Below are positions 1 to 8,865 of a DNA stretch of 64,000 nt, in pieces. The notes beneath the pieces are model-generated. The model had not been told where the DNA came from and did not search any database. It saw only the letters and a list, made by a program, of their open reading frames with translations. How positions within the stretch are numbered: the first letter of the stretch is position 1; every line of letters begins with the position of its first letter. Source of the stretch: HT1-32 sp040219025 (lineage in GTDB: Bacteria > Pseudomonadota > Alphaproteobacteria > Rhodospirillales > HT1-32). The stretch is taken from positions 310,001-374,000 of the forward strand of contig JAVJTE010000020.1 in assembly GCA_040219025.1 (NCBI GenBank). Direction: 5' to 3'. Made by a program: the position numbers and the translations under genes.

Positions 1-1
1 A

Positions 2-451
2 ACCCCGGCAAAGCGGCTGAAGGCCATCCGTCATCTTACCGATGCGGGTGTGCCGTCCGGTGTCATGGCTGCGCCGATGATCCCCGGCCTGAACGACACG
101 GAACTGGAAAACATTCTTGAGGCTGCGGCCGAGGCCGGGGCGATCTATGCCGGCTACATCATGCTGCGGCTGCCGCTGGAGGTGAAGGAGATCTTCTTCG
201 ACTGGCTCGTGAAGACCTATCCGAACCGGGCCCGCAAGGTGATGAGCCTGCTGCGCCAGTCGCGCAACGGGCGGCTGAATGATTCCCGCTTCGGCTCGCG
301 TATGCGGGGCAGCGGCCTGTTTGCGGAACTGCTGGGCCGTCGCTTTGACCGTGCTGTTGCCCGGCTCGATTTCAACCGTCATGTCTGGCGACCGGATACC
401 GGCGCTTTCAGGGCACCGGCACGTGAAGGCGATCAGTTGCGGCTGCTCTGA
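2..451 (+). CDS. PA0069-family radical SAM protein (C-terminal part)
   Basis: Only the last 149 codons are present; the frame is open from base 2, so the start and the radical SAM CxxxCxxC cluster lie outside the window. The visible part has the end of the TIM-barrel (MAAPMIPGLND, then an alanine-rich helix) and the C-terminal block GYIMLRLPLEVKEIFFDWL followed by a basic NGRLNDSRFG segment. This order is typical of the SplB-like PA0069/Rv2578c radical SAM family, whose substrate is not known. The stop overlaps by 19 bp the 3' end of the convergent PAS kinase gene. The family assignment is good; no specific reaction can be given. Confidence 0.8.
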   Translation, partial: TPAKRLKAIRHLTDAGVPSGVMAAPMIPGLNDTELENILEAAAEAGAIYAGYIMLRLPLEVKEIFFDWLVKTYPNRARKVMSLLRQSRNGRLNDSRFGSRMRGSGLFAELLGRRFDRAVARLDFNRHVWRPDTGAFRAPAREGDQLRLL

Positions 452-3400
452 TCACCGGCCTCCTCCTGCAGGCGGGCAAGGAAGTCCTGGATGTCTGAAT
501 CGTCGTCCTCTTGCGGTTCATCACCGGTCGCCGGGTCATCGACCTGATCATCGGCAACGGGGACTTCCCGCAGACTGCCGGTATGAATTTCCTCGCCCAG
601 ACAGCGATCGATTGCGCTGAACAGCTCGGCACGATCAATCGGCTTCATGACACAATCCAGCATCCCGGCATCGAGATACTGCTGCTTATGCTCGACCGTC
701 ACATCCGCGGTACAGGCGATGATCGGGATATCACAGAGCGGCGGCGGCAGTTTGCAGATCTGCCGGGTGGCCTCCGGGCCATCCATGACCGGCATCCGCA
801 CATCCATCAGTATCAGCTCGAAATCGCCGCTTTTCGATGCCTCGACGGCCAGTTTCCCGTTCTCGACCATGTAGCAGAGATGGCCGACATCGCTCAGAAT
901 TCTGTGGATCAGCATCTGGTTGATCGGATTGTCTTCGGCGATCAGGATATTGAGTGGCCGGCGGGCCTCGAAATGTGTGATCAGGCTGCTGTTGCGGGAC
1001 GGCACCGGCCCGGCGGCTTCCTGCAGCGGAAGCTCGAACCAGAAAGTGCTGCCATCGCCGGGACGGCTGGTGACGCCGATCTCGCCCCCCATCAGTTCCG
1101 CCAGCTTCCGGGAGATGGCCAGACCCAGACCTGTACCACCAAAGGTTCGCGTGGTTGAAACATCCGCCTGACTGAACTTCTGAAACAGCCGGTCAATGAC
1201 GTCGGGGCCGATACCGATGCCGGTGTCGGTAACTTCAAACCGCAGGCGATCAGTTCCGTTCGCTGCCTGGCTGCGTCTGACTTCCAGAGTGACCGACCCC
1301 TGGTCGGTGAACTTGACGGCATTGCCGACAAGGTTGATCAGTATCTGGCGCAGCCGCGACGGGTCACCGGACAGTCCTTCCGGCACATCATCGCCGATAT
1401 GATGACTCAGCCGGAGCCCCTTGGCCGCCGCCCGGTTTGACAGCGAGCTGACGGCCGATCCGGCTTCGTCGGCCAGATTATAGTCAACGATTTCGATATC
1501 CAGCTTTCCCGCCTCCAGTTTCGAGAGGTCGAGAATGTCATTGAGAATGGTCAGCAGGGCCCGGCCTGAACTCAGGATTGCCTGTCCGAAATCCCGCTGC
1601 TGTGCCGAGAGGCGGGTTTCCAGCAACAGTTCCGCCATGCCGAGAACGCCATTCATGGGGGTCCGGATCTCGTGGCTCATGGTGGCCAGAAAATCGGACT
1701 TCGCGCGATTTGCCTCATCGGCCAGGTCCTTCTGCCGGCGATAGTCTTCGGCCAGGTCGCGCATCATCATTGCCTGTTCTTCAAGCGTCTGGCGGGCAGT
1801 TTCAAGATCTGTGACCGTGTCGGTCAGTTCGTTCTCTTTTTCCTTCATCCGGGTGATATCGGTGCGGATGCCCACCAGCCCGCCGCTCGGTGTGCGGACC
1901 TCTGTTACGCGCAGCCAGCGGCCATCCTCATTCTGGCGCTCAAATGTTTCACGCGGGCGACGACGGCGTTTCAGTTCCGCATGCAGATAGTCATCCTCCC
2001 GGCCGACGGCTTTCGGCTCATGGCCCAGCCGGAAGCGCTTGCCCAGAACATCCTCTCGCCGGGTTCCGGGAATCAGGACATCCGCCAGATCGGGAAACAT
2101 GGCCTTGTGGCGGCTGTTCACTGCAACCAGCAGATCATTGGCATCATAGTAGATGAAGCCTTCGTTGATTGCTTCAATCGCTTCATCGAGCATGCTGCGC
2201 GAGGCCTCGGCCACCTGATACAGGCTGGCCAGCCGTTCCTCGCTCTTCTTCATGTCGGTAATGTCGCTGAGGATCGCGACGATGCTGCCGTCACTTGTTC
2301 GCTGCTCCTTTATCCGCAGCCACAGACCACTTGTCAGCGCCCGCTCTTCCGGCTCGCCGGGATTGGAATGAACCGCAATACGCCGGTCAATCCATGCCTC
2401 CTTATCTTCGTCTCCCAGTTGAATGACACCGCTCTCAACAGAATCCCGAAGCATTTCCGCGAAGGTACGGCCCACCTGGATCACTGCGCCCTGCTGGTCA
2501 TAGTAGCGTGCGAAATTCTCGTTGAAGACCACCAGCCGGTCGTCGCTGTCATAAAGCGCAAATCCGTCCGGCATCGCATCGATCGCGTCCTGCAGCATCT
2601 GGCGAGCCCGCCGGAGGTCGGTAATGTCGACCCGGGTCCCAATGATCTCGCCGGCGGCGGTCCGGGTTTCATAGACACTGACTGCCCGTCCGTCGCTGAA
2701 AACAAGTTCGAGCGGGGCGTCAGGCGGATTGCGGTGCATCCGGAAGCGCTTTGCCACTGCCAGATCGATGTCCCCGCCGGGAGGTGCCGGAAAAGCACCG
2801 GTTTCATACCCTCTGCGAATAATCTCCGCATAGGTCAGGCCGGCGATCTCCGGCAGATCGTCAAGGTAGGAGTAGAACCGGCGGAACGCTTCGTTATAGA
2901 GAACCAGCCGGTCGTCGGAATCATACAGGGTGAAAGCGCCCGGCATGTTGGCGATTGCAATGCGCAGCCGCTCCTCTGCCCGTTTCTCTTTCGTGATGTC
3001 ATAGCGAATACCGACAATACCACCGCCTGCGGTGCGGGTCTCGGTGATCCGGAACCAGCGGTCTTCGTCAAAATTCAGGTCAAAGGCTTCCCAGGTCGGG
3101 TTGAGGTGGGCGGCAACACGCGCGGCAATCCAGCTCTCCAGCCCCTCCGGCATCACCTCCGGAGACAGGGCACCGCTGGTGACGCTGGAGCGGACCATGT
3201 CTTCATAGGTTTTGCCGGTCAGCTCACCGAGTTCTGCCAGATGCGGAAAATGGGTCAGGACCTTGTCATTGTGCAGCACAAGGCGGTCGTTGTTGTCATA
3301 CAATGTAAAGGCAGCCGGGATCGAGTTGATGGCATCGCGCAGCAACTGTTCCGCCTGCTTCATTGCGGTAACATCGAGGCGTATACCGACAATTCCGCCA

Positions 3401-5298
3401 TCTTCTGTCCGACGCTCGGTGATCTGGTACCAGCGCTCGCCTGACTTCGTCTCCTCGGGCTGCCCGTCCGCCGCCCGATGCGCTGCAATCCGTCTCTCCT
3501 TCCAGGCCTGCCGGGCGGCATCGCTGTCGAACGGCATATAGCCGTCAATCTCCAGCAGCCGGTCCAGCACCTCGGGATAGGTGAGACCAACCGGGGAAAC
3601 CGCAAAGCCGGGGCTGTCAAAGGGCTTCAGAAACTGGCTGTTGCACAAAACCAGCCGGTCATTCGCATCAAATTTTGCAAAGGGCCCGGGCAGCTGTTCG
3701 ATAGCCTGATGCAGCAGCATTTCGGTCTGCTTCTGCTTCGTGACATCGATGCTGATGCCAATCAGCCCGCCATCGGTTGTCCGCGCCCGAAAGGCATTCA
3801 GGTAGCGCCCTGATGCCAGCCGGACCTCGGTAATTTCGCCATCCGCTTCCCTGTGGTTGCGCAATCGTCCGGCAAACCATTTGTCCCGTTCCTCTGCCGA
3901 TGGGAATGCCGGGTAGGCCCCGGCGGCTTCCCGCATCCGGAGCAGCTCTTCATAGCTCCGGCCAATCAGCTCACCGGTAATCCCGAACTCTGCAAAATCC
4001 TTCCGGAACTGGCTGTTGCAGATCATCAGCCGGTCATCCGCATCGAACCGCGAGAGCGAGCCCGGCATCTGCTCAATGACTTCCTCCAGCAGTCGCTCGG
4101 CCTTCCGCCGGGCGGTCACATCCTCGCGCAGGCCGATAATCGAACCGGTTGTCGTACGGTATTCCGTAAACCTGTAAAACCGGCCATCTGACATCTCCCG
4201 CTCATAAGGCGGCCGGCTGGCGGCCAGGTGGTCAGCAATCCGTTCCCGGATCCACGCCGCCTTGTCTTCTGCCTGTGTGTAGCCCGGAAACTGGCCCCGC
4301 AAAGCGCCAAGCCGGAGCAGGTCCTCGTAGGTCCGGCCCCGAATGTCCGGCTCATCCTTCAGATAGGGAAAAAAGTCCTCATACTGACTGTTCCAGAGAA
4401 CCAGCCGGTCCTCCTTGTCATACATGCGAAACGCCATCGGCAGTTGTTCAATGGCTTCATGCAGGATGATCTCGCTGCGTTTGAGGGCGGTAATATTGCG
4501 GCCGATGGATAACACTTCTACCAGCTTGCCCGCGTCATCGAAGTACCCGATATTGCTCCAGCGTTCCCAGACCCGGTCTCCGTCAGGGGCGATAGTCTCC
4601 TGTACATGGCTGGATTCCGGCGCATCCACCGTCAGCGCCGCAATGTCGGACCTGAACTGGTTATAGACCTCTTCACTAAGGATATCTGAGATATCTGTAC
4701 CGACGATCTGGTTGCGATCCACATTATGCCGCCAGGCATAGGCGTCATTGACGAACAGAAATCTGCCGTCAGCACGTTTCCGGCTGACCATTTCCCGTTC
4801 ATTTTCCCGGATCGCCTCGAAATTCAGTTCGGGGCCCTGCCCGGCAGATCGTTGGCCAGGCGCACCGCCGGATTTTCGGGAAATGCCGGTGATGACCGGT
4901 TCGCCCGCAATATCTGACCGGGATGCCCGGGTCTCGAACAGCAACAGAGATCCGTCACGATGATGAAGCTTCTGCTGAAACGCAGTCTGCTGGCCGGAAC
5001 CTTCGGTGAGTGGCTGCAGGGCCGCCATTGCCGCCTCAAACCCGCCCTCCGGACATTGCGCCCGCCAGCTTTCAAGACTGTTCGACAGCTCGTCATCCGT
5101 AAAGCCGAGGGCCTGCTTCCATTGTGGCGACAGCCAGAGCTCCCCGGTCCCGGGGTAATATTCCCAGAACCCGTCACCCGAGAGCCGGAGCAGGCGATTT
5201 TCCCGCGTCGTGACGAGGTCATCTTCCCCCCCGCAGCCGGGGTCAGGCATTGAGACCGGTTTATCCATCAGCCGGCCGTTCCGGGCATCTGACGTCAA
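433..5298 (-). CDS. Multi-PAS hybrid sensor histidine kinase/response regulator
   Basis: A 1621-residue cytosolic hybrid kinase with no membrane segment or signal peptide. Order: two ordinary PAS domains (about 30-145 and 160-275), then seven tandem PAS-7-like modules of about 125 residues starting near 277, 402, 527, 652, 777, 901 and 1035, each opening with an AI-x-x-(L/M)P-x-x-(F/L) helix and a YD-x-x-DRLV-x-x-N strand. A short coiled coil (1150-1200) leads into HisKA with H1209 (SHEIRTPMNG), HATPase (N1322/N1326, DTGIG from 1358, GGTGLG 1387-1392) and a receiver with D1456, phosphoacceptor D1499 and K1552. There is no HPt, so a separate phosphotransfer partner is needed. It is last in a tight operon: the oxygenase stop is 8 bp upstream. 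This start is TTG; ATG at 5268 is equally possible and neither has a strong ribosome site. Confidence 0.93.
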   Translation of the reverse strand: MTSDARNGRLMDKPVSMPDPGCGGEDDLVTTRENRLLRLSGDGFWEYYPGTGELWLSPQWKQALGFTDDELSNSLESWRAQCPEGGFEAAMAALQPLTEGSGQQTAFQQKLHHRDGSLLLFETRASRSDIAGEPVITGISRKSGGAPGQRSAGQGPELNFEAIRENEREMVSRKRADGRFLFVNDAYAWRHNVDRNQIVGTDISDILSEEVYNQFRSDIAALTVDAPESSHVQETIAPDGDRVWERWSNIGYFDDAGKLVEVLSIGRNITALKRSEIILHEAIEQLPMAFRMYDKEDRLVLWNSQYEDFFPYLKDEPDIRGRTYEDLLRLGALRGQFPGYTQAEDKAAWIRERIADHLAASRPPYEREMSDGRFYRFTEYRTTTGSIIGLREDVTARRKAERLLEEVIEQMPGSLSRFDADDRLMICNSQFRKDFAEFGITGELIGRSYEELLRMREAAGAYPAFPSAEERDKWFAGRLRNHREADGEITEVRLASGRYLNAFRARTTDGGLIGISIDVTKQKQTEMLLHQAIEQLPGPFAKFDANDRLVLCNSQFLKPFDSPGFAVSPVGLTYPEVLDRLLEIDGYMPFDSDAARQAWKERRIAAHRAADGQPEETKSGERWYQITERRTEDGGIVGIRLDVTAMKQAEQLLRDAINSIPAAFTLYDNNDRLVLHNDKVLTHFPHLAELGELTGKTYEDMVRSSVTSGALSPEVMPEGLESWIAARVAAHLNPTWEAFDLNFDEDRWFRITETRTAGGGIVGIRYDITKEKRAEERLRIAIANMPGAFTLYDSDDRLVLYNEAFRRFYSYLDDLPEIAGLTYAEIIRRGYETGAFPAPPGGDIDLAVAKRFRMHRNPPDAPLELVFSDGRAVSVYETRTAAGEIIGTRVDITDLRRARQMLQDAIDAMPDGFALYDSDDRLVVFNENFARYYDQQGAVIQVGRTFAEMLRDSVESGVIQLGDEDKEAWIDRRIAVHSNPGEPEERALTSGLWLRIKEQRTSDGSIVAILSDITDMKKSEERLASLYQVAEASRSMLDEAIEAINEGFIYYDANDLLVAVNSRHKAMFPDLADVLIPGTRREDVLGKRFRLGHEPKAVGREDDYLHAELKRRRRPRETFERQNEDGRWLRVTEVRTPSGGLVGIRTDITRMKEKENELTDTVTDLETARQTLEEQAMMMRDLAEDYRRQKDLADEANRAKSDFLATMSHEIRTPMNGVLGMAELLLETRLSAQQRDFGQAILSSGRALLTILNDILDLSKLEAGKLDIEIVDYNLADEAGSAVSSLSNRAAAKGLRLSHHIGDDVPEGLSGDPSRLRQILINLVGNAVKFTDQGSVTLEVRRSQAANGTDRLRFEVTDTGIGIGPDVIDRLFQKFSQADVSTTRTFGGTGLGLAISRKLAELMGGEIGVTSRPGDGSTFWFELPLQEAAGPVPSRNSSLITHFEARRPLNILIAEDNPINQMLIHRILSDVGHLCYMVENGKLAVEASKSGDFELILMDVRMPVMDGPEATRQICKLPPPLCDIPIIACTADVTVEHKQQYLDAGMLDCVMKPIDRAELFSAIDRCLGEEIHTGSLREVPVADDQVDDPATGDEPQEDDDSDIQDFLARLQEEAGDQSSRN

Positions 5299-5306
5299 CC
5301 AAGATC

Positions 5307-6290
5307 TCAGGTCTTTCGGCGGTAGGCAAAGGCATGATCATAGCGTTTCAGAACATAGTCTCCGCAAAGTACCGGTGGGTAGGCCACCTCGTCCCCGTCG
5401 CGGCAGACATCTGCCGGGTCAATCACGGTTTCATAATTCGGATCGACGAACACGGCCAGTGAAAGCCGCTCGCGCCCGGACCGGTTGACCACGCGATGGG
5501 GTGTCGAGGCGAAGCGGTTGTTGGTCCAGCGCGCCAGCAGGTCACCGACATTGACGACAAAGGTTCCGGGGACGGGTGTCGCCAGCAGCCACTCGCCCTG
5601 CTTGCTGCGGACTTCCAGGCCGCCGATCGGGTCCTGGTAAACCAGAGTCAGGCAACCGTAATCCGTATGCGGACCGACCCCGAACTGGTCACTGTCAAGG
5701 TTGGCCGGCTGCGGCGGGTAATAGACTGCGGCACCCCGGCTGATGGGGTAATCGATAGCCTGACGGAAGGTTATTTCAGGCAGCTCCATGGCGACCGCAA
5801 AGGCCCGCATCAGATCGAATCCCACGGCGTTGCAGGCGCTGTAGAAATCATTGAACGCCACGGCCATTTCCGGCCGGCCTTCCGGCCAGTTGTTGGGCCC
5901 GATAAAGGGATTGCCGGGATCCATTGCCACCGGATCATCTGCCGGGGTCTCCCGCCCCCAGACAAAGCTTTCCTTGAGGTCAGGCAGGCGGTTGCCCTCC
6001 ATCTTCGCCTCACCGACACGCAGGAACCCGCGGTGACGATGGTTGATGGCGGTTTCCAGCTTTTGTTCCAGTGGTTCGGCAAAAAAGGCCCGGGCTTCCC
6101 GGTCGGCCCGGTCGATCAGCGGTTGCGGCACACCATGGCCGCTGACATAGAAAAACCCGAGATGACCTGCGGCTGACAGCATCTGCGCGGCAACGGCATG
6201 TTCCGCCCCCGCATCGCCGCTCCGCAGGCCCGCGATATTAATCACCGGAATGTCCGCGATATCGATTTCGGTCGCTGTGGCATAGGCCAT
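5307..6290 (-). CDS. Isopenicillin N synthase family 2OG-Fe(II) oxygenase
   Basis: A 327-residue non-haem iron dioxygenase of the PcbC-like family (COG3491), normally soluble. The double-stranded beta-helix iron ligands are visible as H208-x-D210 (GPHTDYG) and H265 (STPHRVVN), with the 2-oxoglutarate-binding R275-x-S277 ten residues later. The N-terminal DIPVIN segment and SGHGVP are also typical. In bacteria most members are of unknown substrate; beta-lactam synthesis is not implied, since no ACV synthetase gene is nearby. It sits 3 bp after the peroxidase-related gene and 8 bp before the PAS kinase, so the three are probably co-transcribed. An AAGGA ribosome site about 7 bp before the ATG supports this start. 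Confidence 0.88.
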   Translation of the reverse strand: MAYATATEIDIADIPVINIAGLRSGDAGAEHAVAAQMLSAAGHLGFFYVSGHGVPQPLIDRADREARAFFAEPLEQKLETAINHRHRGFLRVGEAKMEGNRLPDLKESFVWGRETPADDPVAMDPGNPFIGPNNWPEGRPEMAVAFNDFYSACNAVGFDLMRAFAVAMELPEITFRQAIDYPISRGAAVYYPPQPANLDSDQFGVGPHTDYGCLTLVYQDPIGGLEVRSKQGEWLLATPVPGTFVVNVGDLLARWTNNRFASTPHRVVNRSGRERLSLAVFVDPNYETVIDPADVCRDGDEVAYPPVLCGDYVLKRYDHAFAYRRKT

Positions 6291-6293
6291 GAT

Positions 6294-6878
6294 TCAGTCC
6301 TTTTCTGCCGGATAATAGCCAATCCGGTCGCCGTCTGTCGTAACCCCCAGGCCGTTCAGCACGCGGTTGGAAAAGGCAAAATAGGCCGCCACCTGATTGA
6401 CCTCCAGAATCTGTCCGTCATCCGCACCGGCATCCCGGCAGGCCTGAATATCCCCTTGCGACATTTCGCCGATCGCTACTGTCACCTTTCTGGCATAGCG
6501 CAGCAGGGCCAGTTCGAGACCGTCAAAAGCATCTTCCGGCCGGTCACAGGCCAGAGCCGCAAACATGGCCTGACCACGCGACAGATCGGGGGCCAGACGC
6601 CGCATGTTAGCACCATGATGCGCCGTTGCATAATGGCAGCGGTTCAGCAGGCTGACATAGCTGGCAACCGCCTCAAGGAACCAGAACGGCAAGGCATTGT
6701 CCGGGTTGTGGAGCACGCTTTTATAAAGCGCGACATGGCCGGCCAGAGTTTCCGGGCGCAGGGAATGTGCCCGCATCACATTATCGACGGTGCCGTGCGG
6801 TGTCGTTGCCGCGTCATACAGCTCGCGCAGTCTGCCCTTTGCTGCCTCCGGGGGAATCATCTTGATCCAGCCAGACAT
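6294..6878 (-). CDS. Peroxidase-related (AhpD/CMD-like) protein
   Basis: A 194-residue all-helical protein of the carboxymuconolactone decarboxylase/AhpD superfamily, closest to the 'uncharacterised peroxidase-related enzyme' group. The signature is LLNRCHYATAHHG at 77-89. In classic members this reads RCxYCxxHH, giving a CxxC redox pair; here C81 is kept but the second cysteine is A84, while H87 and H88 remain. The enzyme may therefore use a one-cysteine mechanism or have lost peroxidase activity. It is the first gene of the operon with the oxygenase and the PAS kinase. The 89-bp upstream gap to grpE is the likely promoter. Family call firm, activity unknown. Confidence 0.82.
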   Translation of the reverse strand: MSGWIKMIPPEAAKGRLRELYDAATTPHGTVDNVMRAHSLRPETLAGHVALYKSVLHNPDNALPFWFLEAVASYVSLLNRCHYATAHHGANMRRLAPDLSRGQAMFAALACDRPEDAFDGLELALLRYARKVTVAIGEMSQGDIQACRDAGADDGQILEVNQVAAYFAFSNRVLNGLGVTTDGDRIGYYPAEKD

Positions 6879-6967
6879 GTAAACTCACCTCCCTTGTTCC
6901 TGAAGACTAGGGGAGCAGCTTATACCGGGCAAAAATTTACAGATAGGTAATTACCGCAAGCGGTTTG

Positions 6968-7717
6968 TCAGACGGTCTGGTTGAAGCGTCCGCCGGTGGA
7001 GGGATCACCCGGTTCCAGATCGATGGTGGCATCATTCGCCGCACCCGCCGGTTCTTTCTCCGCCCCGGGCGCAGGCTCCGGAGCGGCACCCGGCTTCGGT
7101 CCGCCCTTCGAGACACCGACCATTGCCGGTCGCAGCAGACGGCCATGCAGCAGATATCCCGGGGCCATTTCCTGCACCACGGTACCGGCTGGCTGTGACG
7201 GATCATCGACCTCGAACATCGCCTGATGGAAGTTCGGGTCCATCGGTTTGCCAATCGCCTCCACCTTTGAAATGCCGTGCCGTTCAAACACCGCGTCCAG
7301 TTCCTTGCGGGTCATTTCGATGCCGACTGCCAGATTCTTCACCGGGCCGTCCCCGTCCTTGATTCCTTCCGGCAGGCTTTGCAGGGCGCGGCCCAGATTA
7401 TCGCCGACAGCCAGCAGGTCCTTTGCGAAACCGGAGACGGCGTATTTGCCCGCGTCCTCTTTTTCGCGCTGGGTGCGCTTGCGCAGATTGTCCATTTCGG
7501 CATGCTGGCGAACCCATTTGTCCTTCCATTCCGCAATCTCCGCCTCAAGTTCGGCAATCCGCTCTTTGGCGGCGGTATCGGCTGCTGCCGGGTCTTCGGG
7601 AACAAACAGCGCCTCTTCCGGGTTTGCCGGCGCTTCGGCCTCGGGTCTGGCTTCCTCAAAACCGGCGTTTGGCGGCGGTGTGGCGGCGTCCGGTTTCTTG
7701 TCCTGTTCATTCTGCAT
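6968..7717 (-). CDS. grpE: GrpE nucleotide exchange factor
   Basis: A 249-residue co-chaperone that releases ADP from DnaK. The N-terminal 45 residues are acidic and proline-rich, then a long coiled coil (about 50-105, ending in RKRTQREKED) and the beta-wing domain with DNFH-type NFHQAMFEV (about 165-175) and GYLLHGRLLRPAMV (188-201). The last 40 residues form a proline/alanine/glutamate tail that is longer than in E. coli GrpE (197 residues). The gene follows hrcA by 27 bp, the usual alphaproteobacterial heat-shock pair; dnaK and dnaJ are not in the window. Confidence 0.97.
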   Translation of the reverse strand: MQNEQDKKPDAATPPPNAGFEEARPEAEAPANPEEALFVPEDPAAADTAAKERIAELEAEIAEWKDKWVRQHAEMDNLRKRTQREKEDAGKYAVSGFAKDLLAVGDNLGRALQSLPEGIKDGDGPVKNLAVGIEMTRKELDAVFERHGISKVEAIGKPMDPNFHQAMFEVDDPSQPAGTVVQEMAPGYLLHGRLLRPAMVGVSKGGPKPGAAPEPAPGAEKEPAGAANDATIDLEPGDPSTGGRFNQTV

Positions 7718-7744
7718 CTGCTTGTCCTCTCTGCTTTCTGTGGT

Positions 7745-8800
7745 TCAACCGAGTATCCGGCCAACCACCCGGGCCGTGTAATCGACCATGGGAATGATAC
7801 GTGCATAGTTCAGCCGGGTCGGTCCGATAACGCCGATGGCTCCGATAATCCGCTCCTGTGTATCGCGAAACGGCGATACGACAACCGAACATCCGGACAG
7901 CCCGAACAGTTTGTTCTCTGCACCGATGAATATCTGGACGCCTTCTGCAATATGGGCAAGGTCCAGCAGCCGCAACATGGTCTGCTTTTCTTCCAGCGCC
8001 TGAAACAGGCCGCGGATGCGTTCCAGGTCCTCAAGGGCGCTGACATCTTCCAGCAGGTTGGCCTGACCCCTGACGATCAGCGCGCCATGTTTGTCATCAC
8101 CCGACCAGGTTGCCAGACCGGCATCAATCACACTGCGGGTCAGGCCATCCAGTTCGGTCTGGTGGGCATCCAGGTCGAGACGGACCTTTTCCGACGCTTC
8201 GCTCAGGGTCCGGCCCCGCAATTGTGTGCTGAGGTAGTTTGCGGCTTCTGTCAGGGCCCCCGGAGGAATCCCGATCGGCAGATCGAAAACCCGGTTTTCG
8301 ACAACCCCGTTTTCCGAGACCAGGACAGCCAGCGCGCGGCCATCACCCAGCGGTACAAATTCAATCTGGCGCAGCGGTGATTCCCGTTTCGGCGACAGCA
8401 CCATGCCGGCACAGCGCGACAGGCCGGACAGCGCCGATGTCGCCTCCTCCAGCACATTCTCCATCGTCCGGTTTTCGGCATTGCACTGGGCGTCAATCGA
8501 ATTGCGTTCGTTTTCCGTCAGCTGGCCGACCTGCAGCAACCCGCTGACAAACATCTGCAGCCCCCGGTCGGTCGGCACCCGCCCGGCAGAAGTATGCGGC
8601 GAGAACAGCAGCCCGGCATGTTCAAGGTCCGACATCACATTGCGGATGGTCGCCGGTGACAGCTGCATCGGCAGGGCGCGCGACAGCGTCCGCGACCCGA
8701 CGGGCTCGCCGGTCTCGACATAGGTTTCGACCAGCCGGCGAAACACCTCGCGGGAGCGTTCGTTCAGTTCAATAACGCCGCTTTTCTGCTCGTCCATCAT
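7745..8800 (-). CDS. hrcA: Heat-inducible transcription repressor HrcA
   Basis: A 351-residue repressor that binds CIRCE operators with GroEL as corepressor. The N-terminal winged helix is clear: ERSREVFRRLVETYVETGEPVGSRTL layout (15-40), SPATIRNVMSDLE (48-60) and HTSAGRVPTD (about 69-78), followed by the GAF-like and dimerisation domains, and a C-terminal GPTRLNYARIIPMVDYTA block. Length is normal. It heads the hrcA-grpE operon. The 65 bp before it contain no recognisable CIRCE inverted repeat, so autoregulation through CIRCE is not shown here. Confidence 0.97.
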   Translation of the reverse strand: MMDEQKSGVIELNERSREVFRRLVETYVETGEPVGSRTLSRALPMQLSPATIRNVMSDLEHAGLLFSPHTSAGRVPTDRGLQMFVSGLLQVGQLTENERNSIDAQCNAENRTMENVLEEATSALSGLSRCAGMVLSPKRESPLRQIEFVPLGDGRALAVLVSENGVVENRVFDLPIGIPPGALTEAANYLSTQLRGRTLSEASEKVRLDLDAHQTELDGLTRSVIDAGLATWSGDDKHGALIVRGQANLLEDVSALEDLERIRGLFQALEEKQTMLRLLDLAHIAEGVQIFIGAENKLFGLSGCSVVVSPFRDTQERIIGAIGVIGPTRLNYARIIPMVDYTARVVGRILG

Positions 8801-8865
8801 TCTGCCCCGGGTTGCGGTCGCAACATAGGTTTGGCACTGGTCCGCGTCAACGCGCCCCGGTCATA

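Noticed and set aside
1672..3444. Open frame of 590 codons on the + strand
   Set aside because: It lies fully antisense to the PAS-array kinase, whose domains are clear. High G+C makes long antisense frames common. It has no recognised motif.
5307..6290. Beta-lactam biosynthesis by the IPNS-like gene
   Set aside because: No ACV synthetase or epimerase gene is near; most bacterial IPNS-family proteins have other roles.
8801..8865. CIRCE operator before hrcA
   Set aside because: I looked for the TTAGCACTC-N9-GAGTGCTAA pair and found no convincing match.
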